Source of the DNA: Colwellia sp.
GTDB taxonomy: Bacteria; Pseudomonadota; Gammaproteobacteria; Enterobacterales; Alteromonadaceae
NCBI GenBank assembly: GCA_013215465.1
Contig: JABSOW010000005.1
Span: 62,001 to 126,000 of the forward strand
DNA: 64,000 nucleotides
Direction: 5' to 3'
Positions 34,402-43,085 of this stretch are shown piece after piece. Numbering within the stretch: position 1 is the stretch's first letter; the number at the start of each line of letters is the position of its first letter. The notes under the pieces are model-generated. The model made no database searches, was not told the DNA's origin, and saw nothing but the letters and a program-made list of their open reading frames with translations. The position numbers and the translations under genes were made by a program.

Positions 34402-35427
34402 ATGGATTTTTTAAGACGTTTCTACGACGAAATGCTAAATGATGAAGGTGATGTCATTATTGCAAATTCTTCGTTTACTAGAAGTAACATTTTATCTGAA
34501 CTTGACAGTCAATTATATTCTTTAAGCTTCGATGAGTGGTTAGAAGAATATAAGGAACGGTTACGAGAAAAGGCTAATGAAATATTATCCTTACATGATA
34601 ATAGAGACCGATTTGAGCAACTCATTCGAATTCACTCATTGAGCAATATAACACCTTTTATCGGTGCAGGTATGTCAATGCAAAGTGACTATCCAAGTTG
34701 GACTAGCTTTCTCTATAAAGCATGTGAAAATTCACACATAACCGCTAGTGATTTGGGCGCATTACTGCAAGCGGGTCAATACGAAGAAGCAGCTCAATTA
34801 CTGCATGATAATATGACTAGTGCTGTATTTAATGAATTGCTTGAATCAACTTTTCTTTCTCGCAAAGAAATACTAGGCTCGGTAAATTACTTACCTTTAC
34901 TGTTCCCAAATGACCATATAATCACAACGAATTTTGATGAGGTAATTGAGCGAGTTTATGCAGACACTGATAAACCACTAAGAAAAATAAAGAGTGGGAA
35001 AGCATTGCATGAAATTGCTCGTCTCATGAATCAAGACTCAAATATACTTATTAAAATTCATGGAAATTGTGATCAAATTTCAGAACGAGTGTTGTTAAAA
35101 GATGAATATGATGTGGCTTATTCAAATGAAGGTGATGTTGCTAACTTTTTTCGCGATGTGATGTTTCGCCAATCATTACTATTTATTGGTTGCAGTTTGA
35201 GTGAAGATAGAACAATAAAGAAAATGATGTCGACTGTAGCAAGCAATGGGAGTGGCAGCTTACCTAAACATTATGCATTTTTAGAACTTAAAGAATGTGA
35301 CGACCGTATTGTCCGAAAAATATTTTTAGCTCAAGCAAATATTTTCCCTATTTGGTATCAAGAAGGTGAACATGACGAATCGATAGAAGCTTTATTATTC
35401 AAACTTAATGAAGATAGCAACCGATGA
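34402..35427 (+). CDS. SIR2-like domain protein inside the restriction operon
   Basis: A 341-residue protein with a SIR2-like NAD-binding fold from about residue 75. Motifs: NITPFIGAGMSMQSDYPSW (GAG-x-S), ITTNFDEVIERVY (T-N-F-D), LIKIHGNCDQIS (the I-H-G-N/D with catalytic His) and LLFIGCSLSEDRTIKKMM. The N-terminal ~70 residues are helical and acidic. In known defence systems (Thoeris ThsA, DSR, SIR2-HerA, SIR2-pAgo) such SIR2 domains cleave NAD+ and stop infected cells. Its ATG touches the hsdS stop codon, and the next gene starts 46 bp after its stop codon, so it is an integral part of the restriction operon. NADase function is inferred. Confidence 0.85.
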   Translation: MDFLRRFYDEMLNDEGDVIIANSSFTRSNILSELDSQLYSLSFDEWLEEYKERLREKANEILSLHDNRDRFEQLIRIHSLSNITPFIGAGMSMQSDYPSWTSFLYKACENSHITASDLGALLQAGQYEEAAQLLHDNMTSAVFNELLESTFLSRKEILGSVNYLPLLFPNDHIITTNFDEVIERVYADTDKPLRKIKSGKALHEIARLMNQDSNILIKIHGNCDQISERVLLKDEYDVAYSNEGDVANFFRDVMFRQSLLFIGCSLSEDRTIKKMMSTVASNGSGSLPKHYAFLELKECDDRIVRKIFLAQANIFPIWYQEGEHDESIEALLFKLNEDSNR

Positions 35428-35473
35428 ATTTTACAGACCAGACCGATCAGAATAGCAGAGGATTGTTTATTTA

Positions 35474-37474
35474 ATGCAAAGTCATCTCTTAATACCATTG
35501 ACTCAAATTAGCGACATCGAACTATTACAAGAAAGCTGCGAGCTTGAATGTAAACTTGCTGGTGGTCGTGATGGTAATGGCGCAGTCCCTAATGACATGT
35601 GGGAAAGCTATAGCGCATTTGCCAATACCCGTGGCGGTGAGATATTACTAGGCATTAAAGAGAAGAAAGGTAAATTTACCCTTGAAGGCATAAAGAACCC
35701 AGCGCCGTTAATTAAAAACATTTGGGATACGGTTAATAATACCAACAAGGTCAGCCATAACTTATTAACTGAAGCCGATGTTGCTATTGTAACCATTGCT
35801 GACAAACAGCTTATTAGAATTGTAGTACCACGCGCGCCAAGAGAAATCCGGCCAATTTATATTAACGGTAACCCACTAGCGGGTTCTTATGTTAGACGTT
35901 ATGAGGCCGATCAAAAATGCCTGCCCGACGCCGTAAGTCGCATGTTAGCCGAGCGTGAAGATGTACGTGACAACCGTATTTTATCAGGCTATGGCTTAGA
36001 GGACATCGACACTGAGTCATTGCGAATTTATCGCCAAATGTTTACCGATGCCAAGCCTCAAGGCCATCCATTTTTAGAGCAAGATACCACTGGCTTTTTA
36101 CGAAGCATTAAAGCATGGCGTAAAGACCGTAAGACTCAACAAGAAGGGCTAACCTTAGCGGGTTTAGTGATGTTTGGTACTTGGGATGCTATTCAAGATG
36201 CCTTGCCTAATTACTTTGTCGATTACCAAGAAAAGGATGATAGTTCACATCGCTGGATTGACCGGGTATTTCCCGATGGATCTTGGTCCGGTAATATTTT
36301 TGATTTCTATCGCAAGGTTTATCGTAAACTCACCGTCGATTTAAAAATAGGTTTTCAGTTAAAAAGTGGCCAACGCATTGATGATACACCAGCGCATGAG
36401 GCAATTCGTGAAGCCTTGGTTAACACCCTAGCCCACGCTGATTACAGCAGCGACAGCTCATTATTTATTGAAAAGCACCCAGACTTTATTGGCTTTCGTA
36501 ACCCCGGTTTAATGCGCGTGCCAGTTAAAGAAGCGATTGCTGGTGGTGATAGCCTTTGTCGTAACCCGGCAATTCATCAAATGTTTCTCAACATTGGACT
36601 AAGTGAAAAAGCGGGCTCAGGCATCCCTAAAATTTACAGTAATAGCCGCAGCCAGAATTGGCAAACACCCAACCTTTATGAAAAAGATTCGCCAGAACAA
36701 ACCCTATTAGAATTGAGAATGGTTAATTTGGTATCACAAGAGATGCATACCAAGCTTATTGAACTCTTTGGCGCTAATTATAATGAACTGAGCGAACTTA
36801 AGCGCTCAATTCTGATCACCGCTGCGACTGAGTCTTGGTTTAACCATGAGCGAATTTGTGCGTTAACCTCAAAACACACCAGGGATATCACCTTAGCGTT
36901 AACGCAACTGGTAAAAAGTAACTATTTGGCCTCTGGCGGTAATCACAAGGGCAAAGTTTACCACCTGAAAGGGGTTGATGTACCAACCCCGGATAATGAC
37001 GCAGGAAAAGGCATTACCTTTGTTGCTTCTCCCAGCCTTTCTCAGCTCTCACTATTTGGCGAAAATAAGAAAACTGGTACCAAAAGCCCGGAGCTAAACG
37101 TCGAAAGTCCGGAGTTCAGTACCAAAAGTCCGGACCTAAACGTTGAAAGCCCGGAGTTAAGCCCTGAAAGCCCGGACCTAGACGCAGAAAAACTGCTATG
37201 GCAAGAGCTACTTGAAATAGCCTCACCAATTAGAAATGGTTCATATCGTGCTAAACGTAACGATATCGAAAAAGTAATTATCCAACTATGTGAAAAAGCG
37301 GATCATAAATACTTAGGGCTGGCGGATATAGCAAAATTATTAGATAGAAACACAGATACGCTAAGAAAAAATTACCTTAGCCCGATGTTAAAGAATCAAC
37401 AATTAACGCTGGCGTATCCAACTACGCCAAACCATCCAAATCAGGGTTATAAGATTAAGAAAGGAAGCTCATGA
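35474..37474 (+). CDS. Schlafen/AlbA_2-domain protein with tandem-repeat linker
   Basis: A 666-residue protein with an N-terminal AlbA_2 domain (about residues 10-150: ESCELECKLAGGRDGNGAVPNDMWESYSAFANTRGGEILLGIKE), a middle part typical of the ATP-dependent helicase-like or DUF-type ATPase-C region (about 270-400: RIDDTPAHEAIREALVNTLAHADYSS), and a C-terminal winged-helix region. A linker at about residues 535-571 has five seven-residue repeats of the form x-x-[KE]-S-P-[ED]-[LF]. AlbA_2 proteins are often found between hsdS and hsdR and may cut RNA or regulate the operon. The ribosome-binding site AGAGGA lies 11 bases upstream. Confidence 0.85.
   Translation: MQSHLLIPLTQISDIELLQESCELECKLAGGRDGNGAVPNDMWESYSAFANTRGGEILLGIKEKKGKFTLEGIKNPAPLIKNIWDTVNNTNKVSHNLLTEADVAIVTIADKQLIRIVVPRAPREIRPIYINGNPLAGSYVRRYEADQKCLPDAVSRMLAEREDVRDNRILSGYGLEDIDTESLRIYRQMFTDAKPQGHPFLEQDTTGFLRSIKAWRKDRKTQQEGLTLAGLVMFGTWDAIQDALPNYFVDYQEKDDSSHRWIDRVFPDGSWSGNIFDFYRKVYRKLTVDLKIGFQLKSGQRIDDTPAHEAIREALVNTLAHADYSSDSSLFIEKHPDFIGFRNPGLMRVPVKEAIAGGDSLCRNPAIHQMFLNIGLSEKAGSGIPKIYSNSRSQNWQTPNLYEKDSPEQTLLELRMVNLVSQEMHTKLIELFGANYNELSELKRSILITAATESWFNHERICALTSKHTRDITLALTQLVKSNYLASGGNHKGKVYHLKGVDVPTPDNDAGKGITFVASPSLSQLSLFGENKKTGTKSPELNVESPEFSTKSPDLNVESPELSPESPDLDAEKLLWQELLEIASPIRNGSYRAKRNDIEKVIIQLCEKADHKYLGLADIAKLLDRNTDTLRKNYLSPMLKNQQLTLAYPTTPNHPNQGYKIKKGSS
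37076..37186 (+). repeat. five imperfect 21-bp tandem repeats in the AlbA_2 gene
   Basis: Codons for G-T-K-S-P-E-L, N-V-E-S-P-E-F, S-T-K-S-P-D-L, N-V-E-S-P-E-L and S-P-E-S-P-D-L run in tandem, then D-A-E-K. Each unit is 21 bp, so copy-number changes keep the frame. The DNA copies differ at several bases. Confidence 0.85.
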
Positions 37475-40400
37475 TCACCGAAGACCAACTAGAACTGTTA
37501 TGCCTTGATTGGTTTAAAGCACAAGGTTATCAATACGCCAACGGTTACGATATTGCTCCTGATGGCGTCTCGCCAGAACGTGATGATTACCGCCAAGTGA
37601 TATTAAAGACCCGCTTACTGCAACAGTTGACAATAATTAACCCTGAGCTGCCAACAAGTGCATTAGAAAGTGTGGTGCAAACGGTATCGCAACCTGAGTC
37701 GCCTATTTTAATTAAGAGCAATCGGGCATTTCATAAATGGTTAATTGAAGGTGTTGCGGTAGAGTATACCTGCCCAACAACAGGCGATAGTATACCAACC
37801 CACGTTCAGTTAATTGATTTTACTAACGCAGCTAACAACCAATTTTTAGTGGTGAATCAGTTTACTGTTGCCGGAACCAAGGGCAATCGCCGCCCCGATA
37901 TTGTGGTGTTTATCAATGGCCTACCCATTGCGGTTATTGAACTGAAAAACCCTGCAGATGATCACGCCGACATTTGGCACGCGTTTAACCAATTTCAAAC
38001 TTATAAAGATGAAATAAGCGATTTATTTGTTTTTAATGAAGCCTTAATTGTTAGTGATGGCTGGACCGCCCGGGTTGGTTCCCTTACCGCGAATAAAGAG
38101 CGCTATTTGCCATGGAAAACAATTCAGAGTGAAGATGATAAACCTTTACTTGAATTCCAATTAGAAACTATGATTCGTGGTTTCTTTAATCAAGAATTAC
38201 TACTAGATTACATTCGCTATTTTGTATTGTTTGAAGTTGATAATGGCGCTGTCATTAAAAAAATTGCTGGTTATCATCAGTTCCACGCCGTTCGTGCCGC
38301 AGTTAAAGCTACCGTTATTGCCGCGAGACAATCTGAAGGCATAACAGAGCCAAGGGCTAATTACGGCAATAAGGTAGTCGCTGGCTCAGGTAAAGCTGGC
38401 GTTATTTGGCATACTCAAGGCTCTGGTAAAAGTATTTCCATGGTGTGTTATGCCAGTAAACTATTACAGCAACCGGAAATGAACAATCCAACGATAGTAG
38501 TGGTTACTGATCGCAATGATTTAGATGGTCAGCTATTTAATACCTTTTGCATGGCACAAGAAACCTTAAAACAATTACCACAACAAGCCAGTGACCGAGA
38601 CTCTCTGCGCGATTTACTGTTAAGTCGTCAGTCTGGCGGTATTATCTTTACCACCATTCAAAAATTCGCCCTGCTAGCTGAAGAAACTGAACACCCTGTT
38701 TTATCTCAACGCAGTAATATTGTAGTGGTATCCGATGAAGCCCATCGTAGCCAATATGGTAATAAAGCGCGCTTGGTCGATGTTAAAAACAAAGATGGTG
38801 AAGTCGTTAGCCAAAAGTATGTCTTTGGTTATTCAAAATATTTGCGTGATGCCCTGCCGGGTGCCTCATTCATTGGCTTTACTGGCACACCAATAGCGAT
38901 GGATGATAAAGATACCCGCGCGGTATTTGGTGACTATGTTTCTATTTATGATATTCAAGATGCGGTAGATGATGGTGCAACCGTGCCGATTTATTACGAA
39001 TCACGCCTTGCTAAGCTTGATATTCGTCAAGATGAAATAGAAGCGCTTAATGATGATGTTGACGAAGTGCTGGAAGATGAAGAAGAAATTAGCAACAAAG
39101 AAAAAATGAAGTCACATTGGGCGGCGCTTGAAAAATTAGTGGGGGCTCAACCACGGATCGATCAAGTAGCAAAAGATTTAGTTAATCACTTTGAAGCCAG
39201 AACCAGTGCTTTTCCGGGCAAAGGTATGATTGTCGCCATGAGTCGCGAGATCTGTGTTGATTTGTACAATGCGATCATCGTATTACGCCCAGACTGGCAT
39301 AATGACGATATTGAAAAAGGGACCCTAAAAATAGTTATGACAGGCTCTGCCGCCGACAAAGCCAAATTTCAGCCACACATCCATAACAAGCAAGCCAAAA
39401 AGCTATTTGAGAAGCGCTTTAAAGACGAAACGGACCCTTTGCAGTTAGTGATAGTGCGTGACATGTGGTTAACGGGCTTTGATGCTCCGTGCTGTCATAC
39501 TATGTATATCGACAAACCGATGAAAGGTCACAACTTAATGCAGGCAATCGCCCGTGTTAACCGGGTATTTCGAGATAAAGCTGGCGGTTTAGTTGTCGAT
39601 TACATTGGCATCGCCAGTGAGCTAAAGAATGCATTAAAAACCTACACTAACTCGCAAGGCAAAGGTCAGCCAACCGTTGATACCGCAGAAGCGTTAGCGG
39701 TGTTAGTTGAAAAAATCGAGATCATTCGAGGCATGTTTGCCACCCCGGTTGATGGTAAAACATTTTCGTATATGTATGACTTTGAAAGCAAAGCTCTGCA
39801 AATATTACCCGGAGCGGTAAATCATATTTCGGGGCTATGCTCTAACCCGAAAGGAAACCGTGACGGTAAACACCGTTTTTTAGATGTGATGGTCGCATTA
39901 ACGAAGGCATTTTCACTTTGTAATACCATGGATGAAGTTGCCGAGTATCGTAAAGAAATTGCCTTTTATTCAGCAATTAAAACCGCATTTTTAAAGCATT
40001 CGTCGGTTGATAAAAAGCGTAGCGATGAAGAGAGAAATTCAGCCTTTAAGCAAATAATTGATAATGCCGTTATTGCCGAAGGGGTTGATGATATTTTCAA
40101 AATGGTTGGTTTAGACAAGCCGAATATTGGCTTGTTGTCTGACGAATTCTTAGAAGATATGAAAAACATGCCGCAGAAAAACCTTGCGGTAGAACTACTG
40201 GAAAAGTTATTAAAAGACGAGATTAAAGCACGGCTAAAAACAGATGTGGTACAAGAGAAAAAGTACTCAGACCGCATTATGGAAACCTTACGTAAATACC
40301 ACAACCGCAGCATTGAAACCGCGCAAGTAATCGAAGAGCTAATCAAGTGGGCTAAAGAAATGGCCACCGACTCTGAAATGGCAGAAAAACTTAACCTATC

Positions 40401-40680
40401 GACCGATGAAATAGCTTTTTACCGCGCCTTAATTGCTAATGAATCATCAGTACGAGAACTAGGCGATGACAACCTTCGCAAACTAGCCATTGAGCTGACC
40501 CTACAACTACGCAAATCAGCCACCGTAGACTGGCAAATGCGCGATAGCGTAAGAGCTCGCATGCGCAACATAGTTAGGCGTTTACTGCGTAGGTGGAAGT
40601 ATCCACCAGACAAGGCAGATGAAGCTATAAAGTTGATATTAGAGCAGGCTGAGGTATTAGCAGATAGTTGGTCTGGATAA
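37471..40680 (+). CDS. hsdR: type I restriction endonuclease subunit R
   Basis: A 1069-residue HsdR: an N-terminal PD-D/E-x-K nuclease (RRPDIVVFINGLPIAVIELKN, about residues 140-160), a superfamily 2 translocase with Walker A HTQGSGKSISMVCYASKLL, DEAH box VVSDEAHRSQYGNKARLVD, FTGTPIAMDDKDTR and the late ARVNRVFRDKAGGLVVDYIG, and a C-terminal helical domain that binds HsdM. The ATG at 37471 overlaps the AlbA_2 gene stop by four bases (ATGA). With HsdM and HsdS it forms the R2M2S complex. All motifs appear intact, so the system should be active. Confidence 0.96.
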   Translation: MITEDQLELLCLDWFKAQGYQYANGYDIAPDGVSPERDDYRQVILKTRLLQQLTIINPELPTSALESVVQTVSQPESPILIKSNRAFHKWLIEGVAVEYTCPTTGDSIPTHVQLIDFTNAANNQFLVVNQFTVAGTKGNRRPDIVVFINGLPIAVIELKNPADDHADIWHAFNQFQTYKDEISDLFVFNEALIVSDGWTARVGSLTANKERYLPWKTIQSEDDKPLLEFQLETMIRGFFNQELLLDYIRYFVLFEVDNGAVIKKIAGYHQFHAVRAAVKATVIAARQSEGITEPRANYGNKVVAGSGKAGVIWHTQGSGKSISMVCYASKLLQQPEMNNPTIVVVTDRNDLDGQLFNTFCMAQETLKQLPQQASDRDSLRDLLLSRQSGGIIFTTIQKFALLAEETEHPVLSQRSNIVVVSDEAHRSQYGNKARLVDVKNKDGEVVSQKYVFGYSKYLRDALPGASFIGFTGTPIAMDDKDTRAVFGDYVSIYDIQDAVDDGATVPIYYESRLAKLDIRQDEIEALNDDVDEVLEDEEEISNKEKMKSHWAALEKLVGAQPRIDQVAKDLVNHFEARTSAFPGKGMIVAMSREICVDLYNAIIVLRPDWHNDDIEKGTLKIVMTGSAADKAKFQPHIHNKQAKKLFEKRFKDETDPLQLVIVRDMWLTGFDAPCCHTMYIDKPMKGHNLMQAIARVNRVFRDKAGGLVVDYIGIASELKNALKTYTNSQGKGQPTVDTAEALAVLVEKIEIIRGMFATPVDGKTFSYMYDFESKALQILPGAVNHISGLCSNPKGNRDGKHRFLDVMVALTKAFSLCNTMDEVAEYRKEIAFYSAIKTAFLKHSSVDKKRSDEERNSAFKQIIDNAVIAEGVDDIFKMVGLDKPNIGLLSDEFLEDMKNMPQKNLAVELLEKLLKDEIKARLKTDVVQEKKYSDRIMETLRKYHNRSIETAQVIEELIKWAKEMATDSEMAEKLNLSTDEIAFYRALIANESSVRELGDDNLRKLAIELTLQLRKSATVDWQMRDSVRARMRNIVRRLLRRWKYPPDKADEAIKLILEQAEVLADSWSG

Positions 40681-40912
40681 TTATTAGTGGAAAATCATAC
40701 CGAAAAGAAGTTTTTTTAAGTTAAAATTAACGATGGCTGTTCTAGTTAATTATAAAGCAGGGCACGTAGGGTGTGCTCGGTTTTGCTTTACTACACATTC
40801 CAGTAAACTATTATCAGTCTCTTAAGTGGGGGCTGAGGTTGTAGAAAAACTAGCTACTTTTTGTACCTTAATACCAATAGAATGTCTAAATATTAACATT
40901 GGAAGTGAAATT
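40681..40912 (+). ncRNA. noncoding 232-nt leader upstream of the RT, candidate structured RNA
   Basis: The gap between hsdR and the RT start holds two hairpins: GGGCAC/GTGCTC (40760-40765, 40773-40778; 7-base loop) and TTTACT/AGTAAA (40787-40792, 40802-40807). Further on, CTTAAGTGGGGGCTGAGGT (40821-40839) resembles CTTAAGATAATGGGCTGAGGT downstream of the RT (42331-42351), and GGCTGTTCTAGTTAATTATAAA-like sequence at 40735-40756 resembles GGCTGTTCCTAGTTTCTAATAAA at 42368-42390. DRT-type reverse transcriptases usually have a template ncRNA next to the RT gene. The first hairpin followed by GGTTTTGCTTTA might instead terminate hsdR. Confidence 0.4.
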
Positions 40913-42298
40913 ATGGATAATTCAGGAATGCATTTCGAGCAAAACTTTTCTGTGGAAAATCTAAAATCTATTTTTAAAAATAATATAAAAAATAAATCAG
41001 GAAAAGGTATAGATGGCATTAACTGTGCGCAGTTTGAAAGTGAATTATTACCAATAGTTTCAAGATTATCCTCAAAATCAATCGCATCAACGTATAGGTT
41101 TAGCCCATACCTTGAGATAGTAAAATCAAAAGGGAGAGGTAAACAACCGAGAATAATATCTAAGCCCACAATCAGGGACAAGCTTGTTTTGTGTGCGCTT
41201 AAAGATACCTTGCACGAATTGTATGAGGATTGTATTCAAAATCAGCTACCAAATACATTTATCCGAGAAATTAAATCCTTACTACTTCAAAATGAAGATG
41301 AGCTGTACTATTTAAAAATTGATATCAAAGGTTTTTACGACAATTTAGACCATAGAATTTTGCTTGAGGATTGTTTAAAAGATATTAACCATAATGGTGT
41401 TATAACGCTAATTAGACGCGCAATTATAAATAAAACAGTGCCTAAAAATTATAAAAAAGTAAATAGTTCTTCATACCATAATAAAGTTGGCGTACCACAA
41501 GGGTTGTCAATATCTAATGTTCTTGCGGGCATTTATATGAAAAAGTTTGATATAGAGTTCAATAACGTTGGATTAAGATATATGAGGTATGTTGATGATA
41601 TTTTAATTTTTGCAAAACAGCATGAAATAAATGTCATAGAACAAAAAGTAGAAAGTGCTTTAATTGCTATAGGTCTTGAAACTAATGATAAAACAGAAAA
41701 AGGTGAGATATCTAAATCATTTGATTATCTTGGGTATCAGATATCATCTGAAAATATTTCTGTAAGAGAATCAACTGTAGATCGTTTTATTACATCAATA
41801 ATAGCGATGATTACAGATTTTAAACACAACTTTCAATACCGTGTAAAAAACTCTAAATGGATGACGGCTACGAATATTAAAGATCTATTTTTACTAAATT
41901 TAAATGAAAGGATTACAGGGGCAATAACAGAGAAAAAACGATACGGGTGGATATTTTATTTTATAGAGATTACTGATATTCATTTACTTCATAAGATTGA
42001 CGCTATAATTACTAATCAATTTAAGAGATTAGATATGTTTGACTCTACTCCCCCCGCTGAATTGAAAAGTTTAGTTAAAAGCTATTATGCAGCAAAATTT
42101 TCTACTTTTGATGGATATATCCATAACTATTGGCTTTATGATTCAGTAACTAAAAAAATCCAATTTTTGGTCAGGTTTGGCTATATCGCTGAAGATGACA
42201 CTAAAAATTATTCACAAGATGAAATTGAGAGAAAATTTGAAATAGCAAAAATGTCACGAATAGTGAAATTAGAAGAAGATGTTGGTAATATATCTTAA
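40913..42298 (+). CDS. reverse transcriptase of an unknown/defence-associated group
   Basis: A 461-residue RT. I chose ATG 40913 (MDNSGMHFEQNFS), 8 bases after GGAA; a GTG at 40826 would extend into the structured leader. Motifs: YLKIDIKGFYDNLDHR with Asp137, PQGLSISNVLAGIYM, LRYMRYVDDILIFAK with YVDD at 226-229, then a D-Y-L-G-Y motif-like SFDYLGYQISSE. No group II intron maturase, HNH or Cas1 domain follows; the C-terminal ~150 residues are helical. The retron N-A-x-x-H and V-T-G signatures are missing. It is paired with a SLATT gene 156 bp downstream, as in the unknown-group RTs linked to defence. The precise subgroup needs phylogenetic placement. Confidence 0.88.
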   Translation: MDNSGMHFEQNFSVENLKSIFKNNIKNKSGKGIDGINCAQFESELLPIVSRLSSKSIASTYRFSPYLEIVKSKGRGKQPRIISKPTIRDKLVLCALKDTLHELYEDCIQNQLPNTFIREIKSLLLQNEDELYYLKIDIKGFYDNLDHRILLEDCLKDINHNGVITLIRRAIINKTVPKNYKKVNSSSYHNKVGVPQGLSISNVLAGIYMKKFDIEFNNVGLRYMRYVDDILIFAKQHEINVIEQKVESALIAIGLETNDKTEKGEISKSFDYLGYQISSENISVRESTVDRFITSIIAMITDFKHNFQYRVKNSKWMTATNIKDLFLLNLNERITGAITEKKRYGWIFYFIEITDIHLLHKIDAIITNQFKRLDMFDSTPPAELKSLVKSYYAAKFSTFDGYIHNYWLYDSVTKKIQFLVRFGYIAEDDTKNYSQDEIERKFEIAKMSRIVKLEEDVGNIS

Positions 42299-42436
42299 GT
42301 ACCCTCCTTGTACTTAGTACAAGTCCCTATCTTAAGATAATGGGCTGAGGTAATAAAATCGGCTTAGGCTGTTCCTAGTTTCTAATAAACTTGACTGTTG
42401 TTAGAGAATTAATAATCTGAATCACTAGGAGGGTAC
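42299..42436 (+). ncRNA. candidate structured RNA between RT and SLATT genes
   Basis: A perfect 10-bp inverted repeat, GTACCCTCCT (42299-42308) and AGGAGGGTAC (42427-42436), encloses 118 nt. Inside are a CTTGTAC/GTACAAG hairpin (42307-42313, 42317-42323) that touches the outer arm, and TATCTTAAGATA (42328-42339) flanked by CCC and GGG. Such closing helices resemble the a1/a2 repeats of retron ncRNAs and RT templates, although this sits downstream of the RT rather than upstream. It starts directly after the RT stop codon and ends 18 bp before the SLATT gene. The right arm includes AGGAGG, near the SLATT ribosome-binding site, so it might instead control SLATT translation. Confidence 0.5.
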
Positions 42437-42454
42437 ACCTTATAAGGGAATTTA

Positions 42455-43063
42455 ATGACTTCAAATGATATAACGAATAAAACAAGTTTAAACAATCGAA
42501 TATGGCGTACAAAAGGAGCGAGGTTCAATGCCTACAGAAGGCTAGAAAAAAAGAATTCGGCTTTAACATTTATCACCTCTTTCTCTTCAATACACCTATT
42601 AGCAATCGGAATTCTCCAATTAAGTAACCTTATTACTTTATCTGACGATCAATCTAAGTTACTCAACTTTATAACAATTACTATTTCTATAATTATTTTA
42701 GCTTATAGTCTTGTTGAGGGAGGAAAAGAACACGGTTTGAAATCGGAAAGGCATCATTTATGTGGAATAGAACTTGATAGGTGTTATTCAAAATTACAAC
42801 ATATTACTGCAGGTGACACTTATGGGCTCATTAAACTAACAGAAGATTATAATGATGTAACTGAAAAATACTTACTTAATCATGACACAGTTGATGATGA
42901 GTTTTTTCAATTACAAAATCCAAATGATTTTGCAATTATGAAATCTAAAAGTTTATTCAAAAAGTTTACCGTTAAATTTCTCTATGCATATTACGATAAG
43001 GTAAAAGCTATTGTATTTGCAGTTGCCCCTCTTTATATCTCAATTAAAATTATATGGGGCTAG
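42455..43063 (+). CDS. SLATT-domain membrane protein
   Basis: A 202-residue protein with the SLATT layout: N-terminal RIWRTKGARFNAYRRLEKKNSALTF helix, two adjacent membrane helices at about residues 32-55 and 66-88 (ITSFSSIHLLAIGILQL; LLNFITITISIIILAYSLV), then a long cytoplasmic coiled helix (GLKSERHHLCGIELDRCYSKLQHITAG) and a C-terminal hydrophobic stretch (VFAVAPLYISIKIIW). The SLATT_5 group was predicted to be a pore-forming effector, and it is often coupled to reverse transcriptases; this pairing fits. The ATG follows AAGGGAATTTA. It is the last gene before the right end of the island. Confidence 0.85.
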   Translation: MTSNDITNKTSLNNRIWRTKGARFNAYRRLEKKNSALTFITSFSSIHLLAIGILQLSNLITLSDDQSKLLNFITITISIIILAYSLVEGGKEHGLKSERHHLCGIELDRCYSKLQHITAGDTYGLIKLTEDYNDVTEKYLLNHDTVDDEFFQLQNPNDFAIMKSKSLFKKFTVKFLYAYYDKVKAIVFAVAPLYISIKIIWG

Positions 43064-43085
43064 CAAGACAATTAACCTCACCATA

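Noticed and set aside
40826..40912. GTG start for the RT gene that would add 29 residues
   Set aside because: The extension runs through the structured leader, has no RT similarity, and the ATG at 40913 has a better ribosome-binding site.
40913..42298. RT as a retron or group II intron
   Set aside because: Retron N-A-x-x-H and V-T-G signatures are missing, no intron RNA domain V-like structure was seen, and no maturase X or HNH domain follows.
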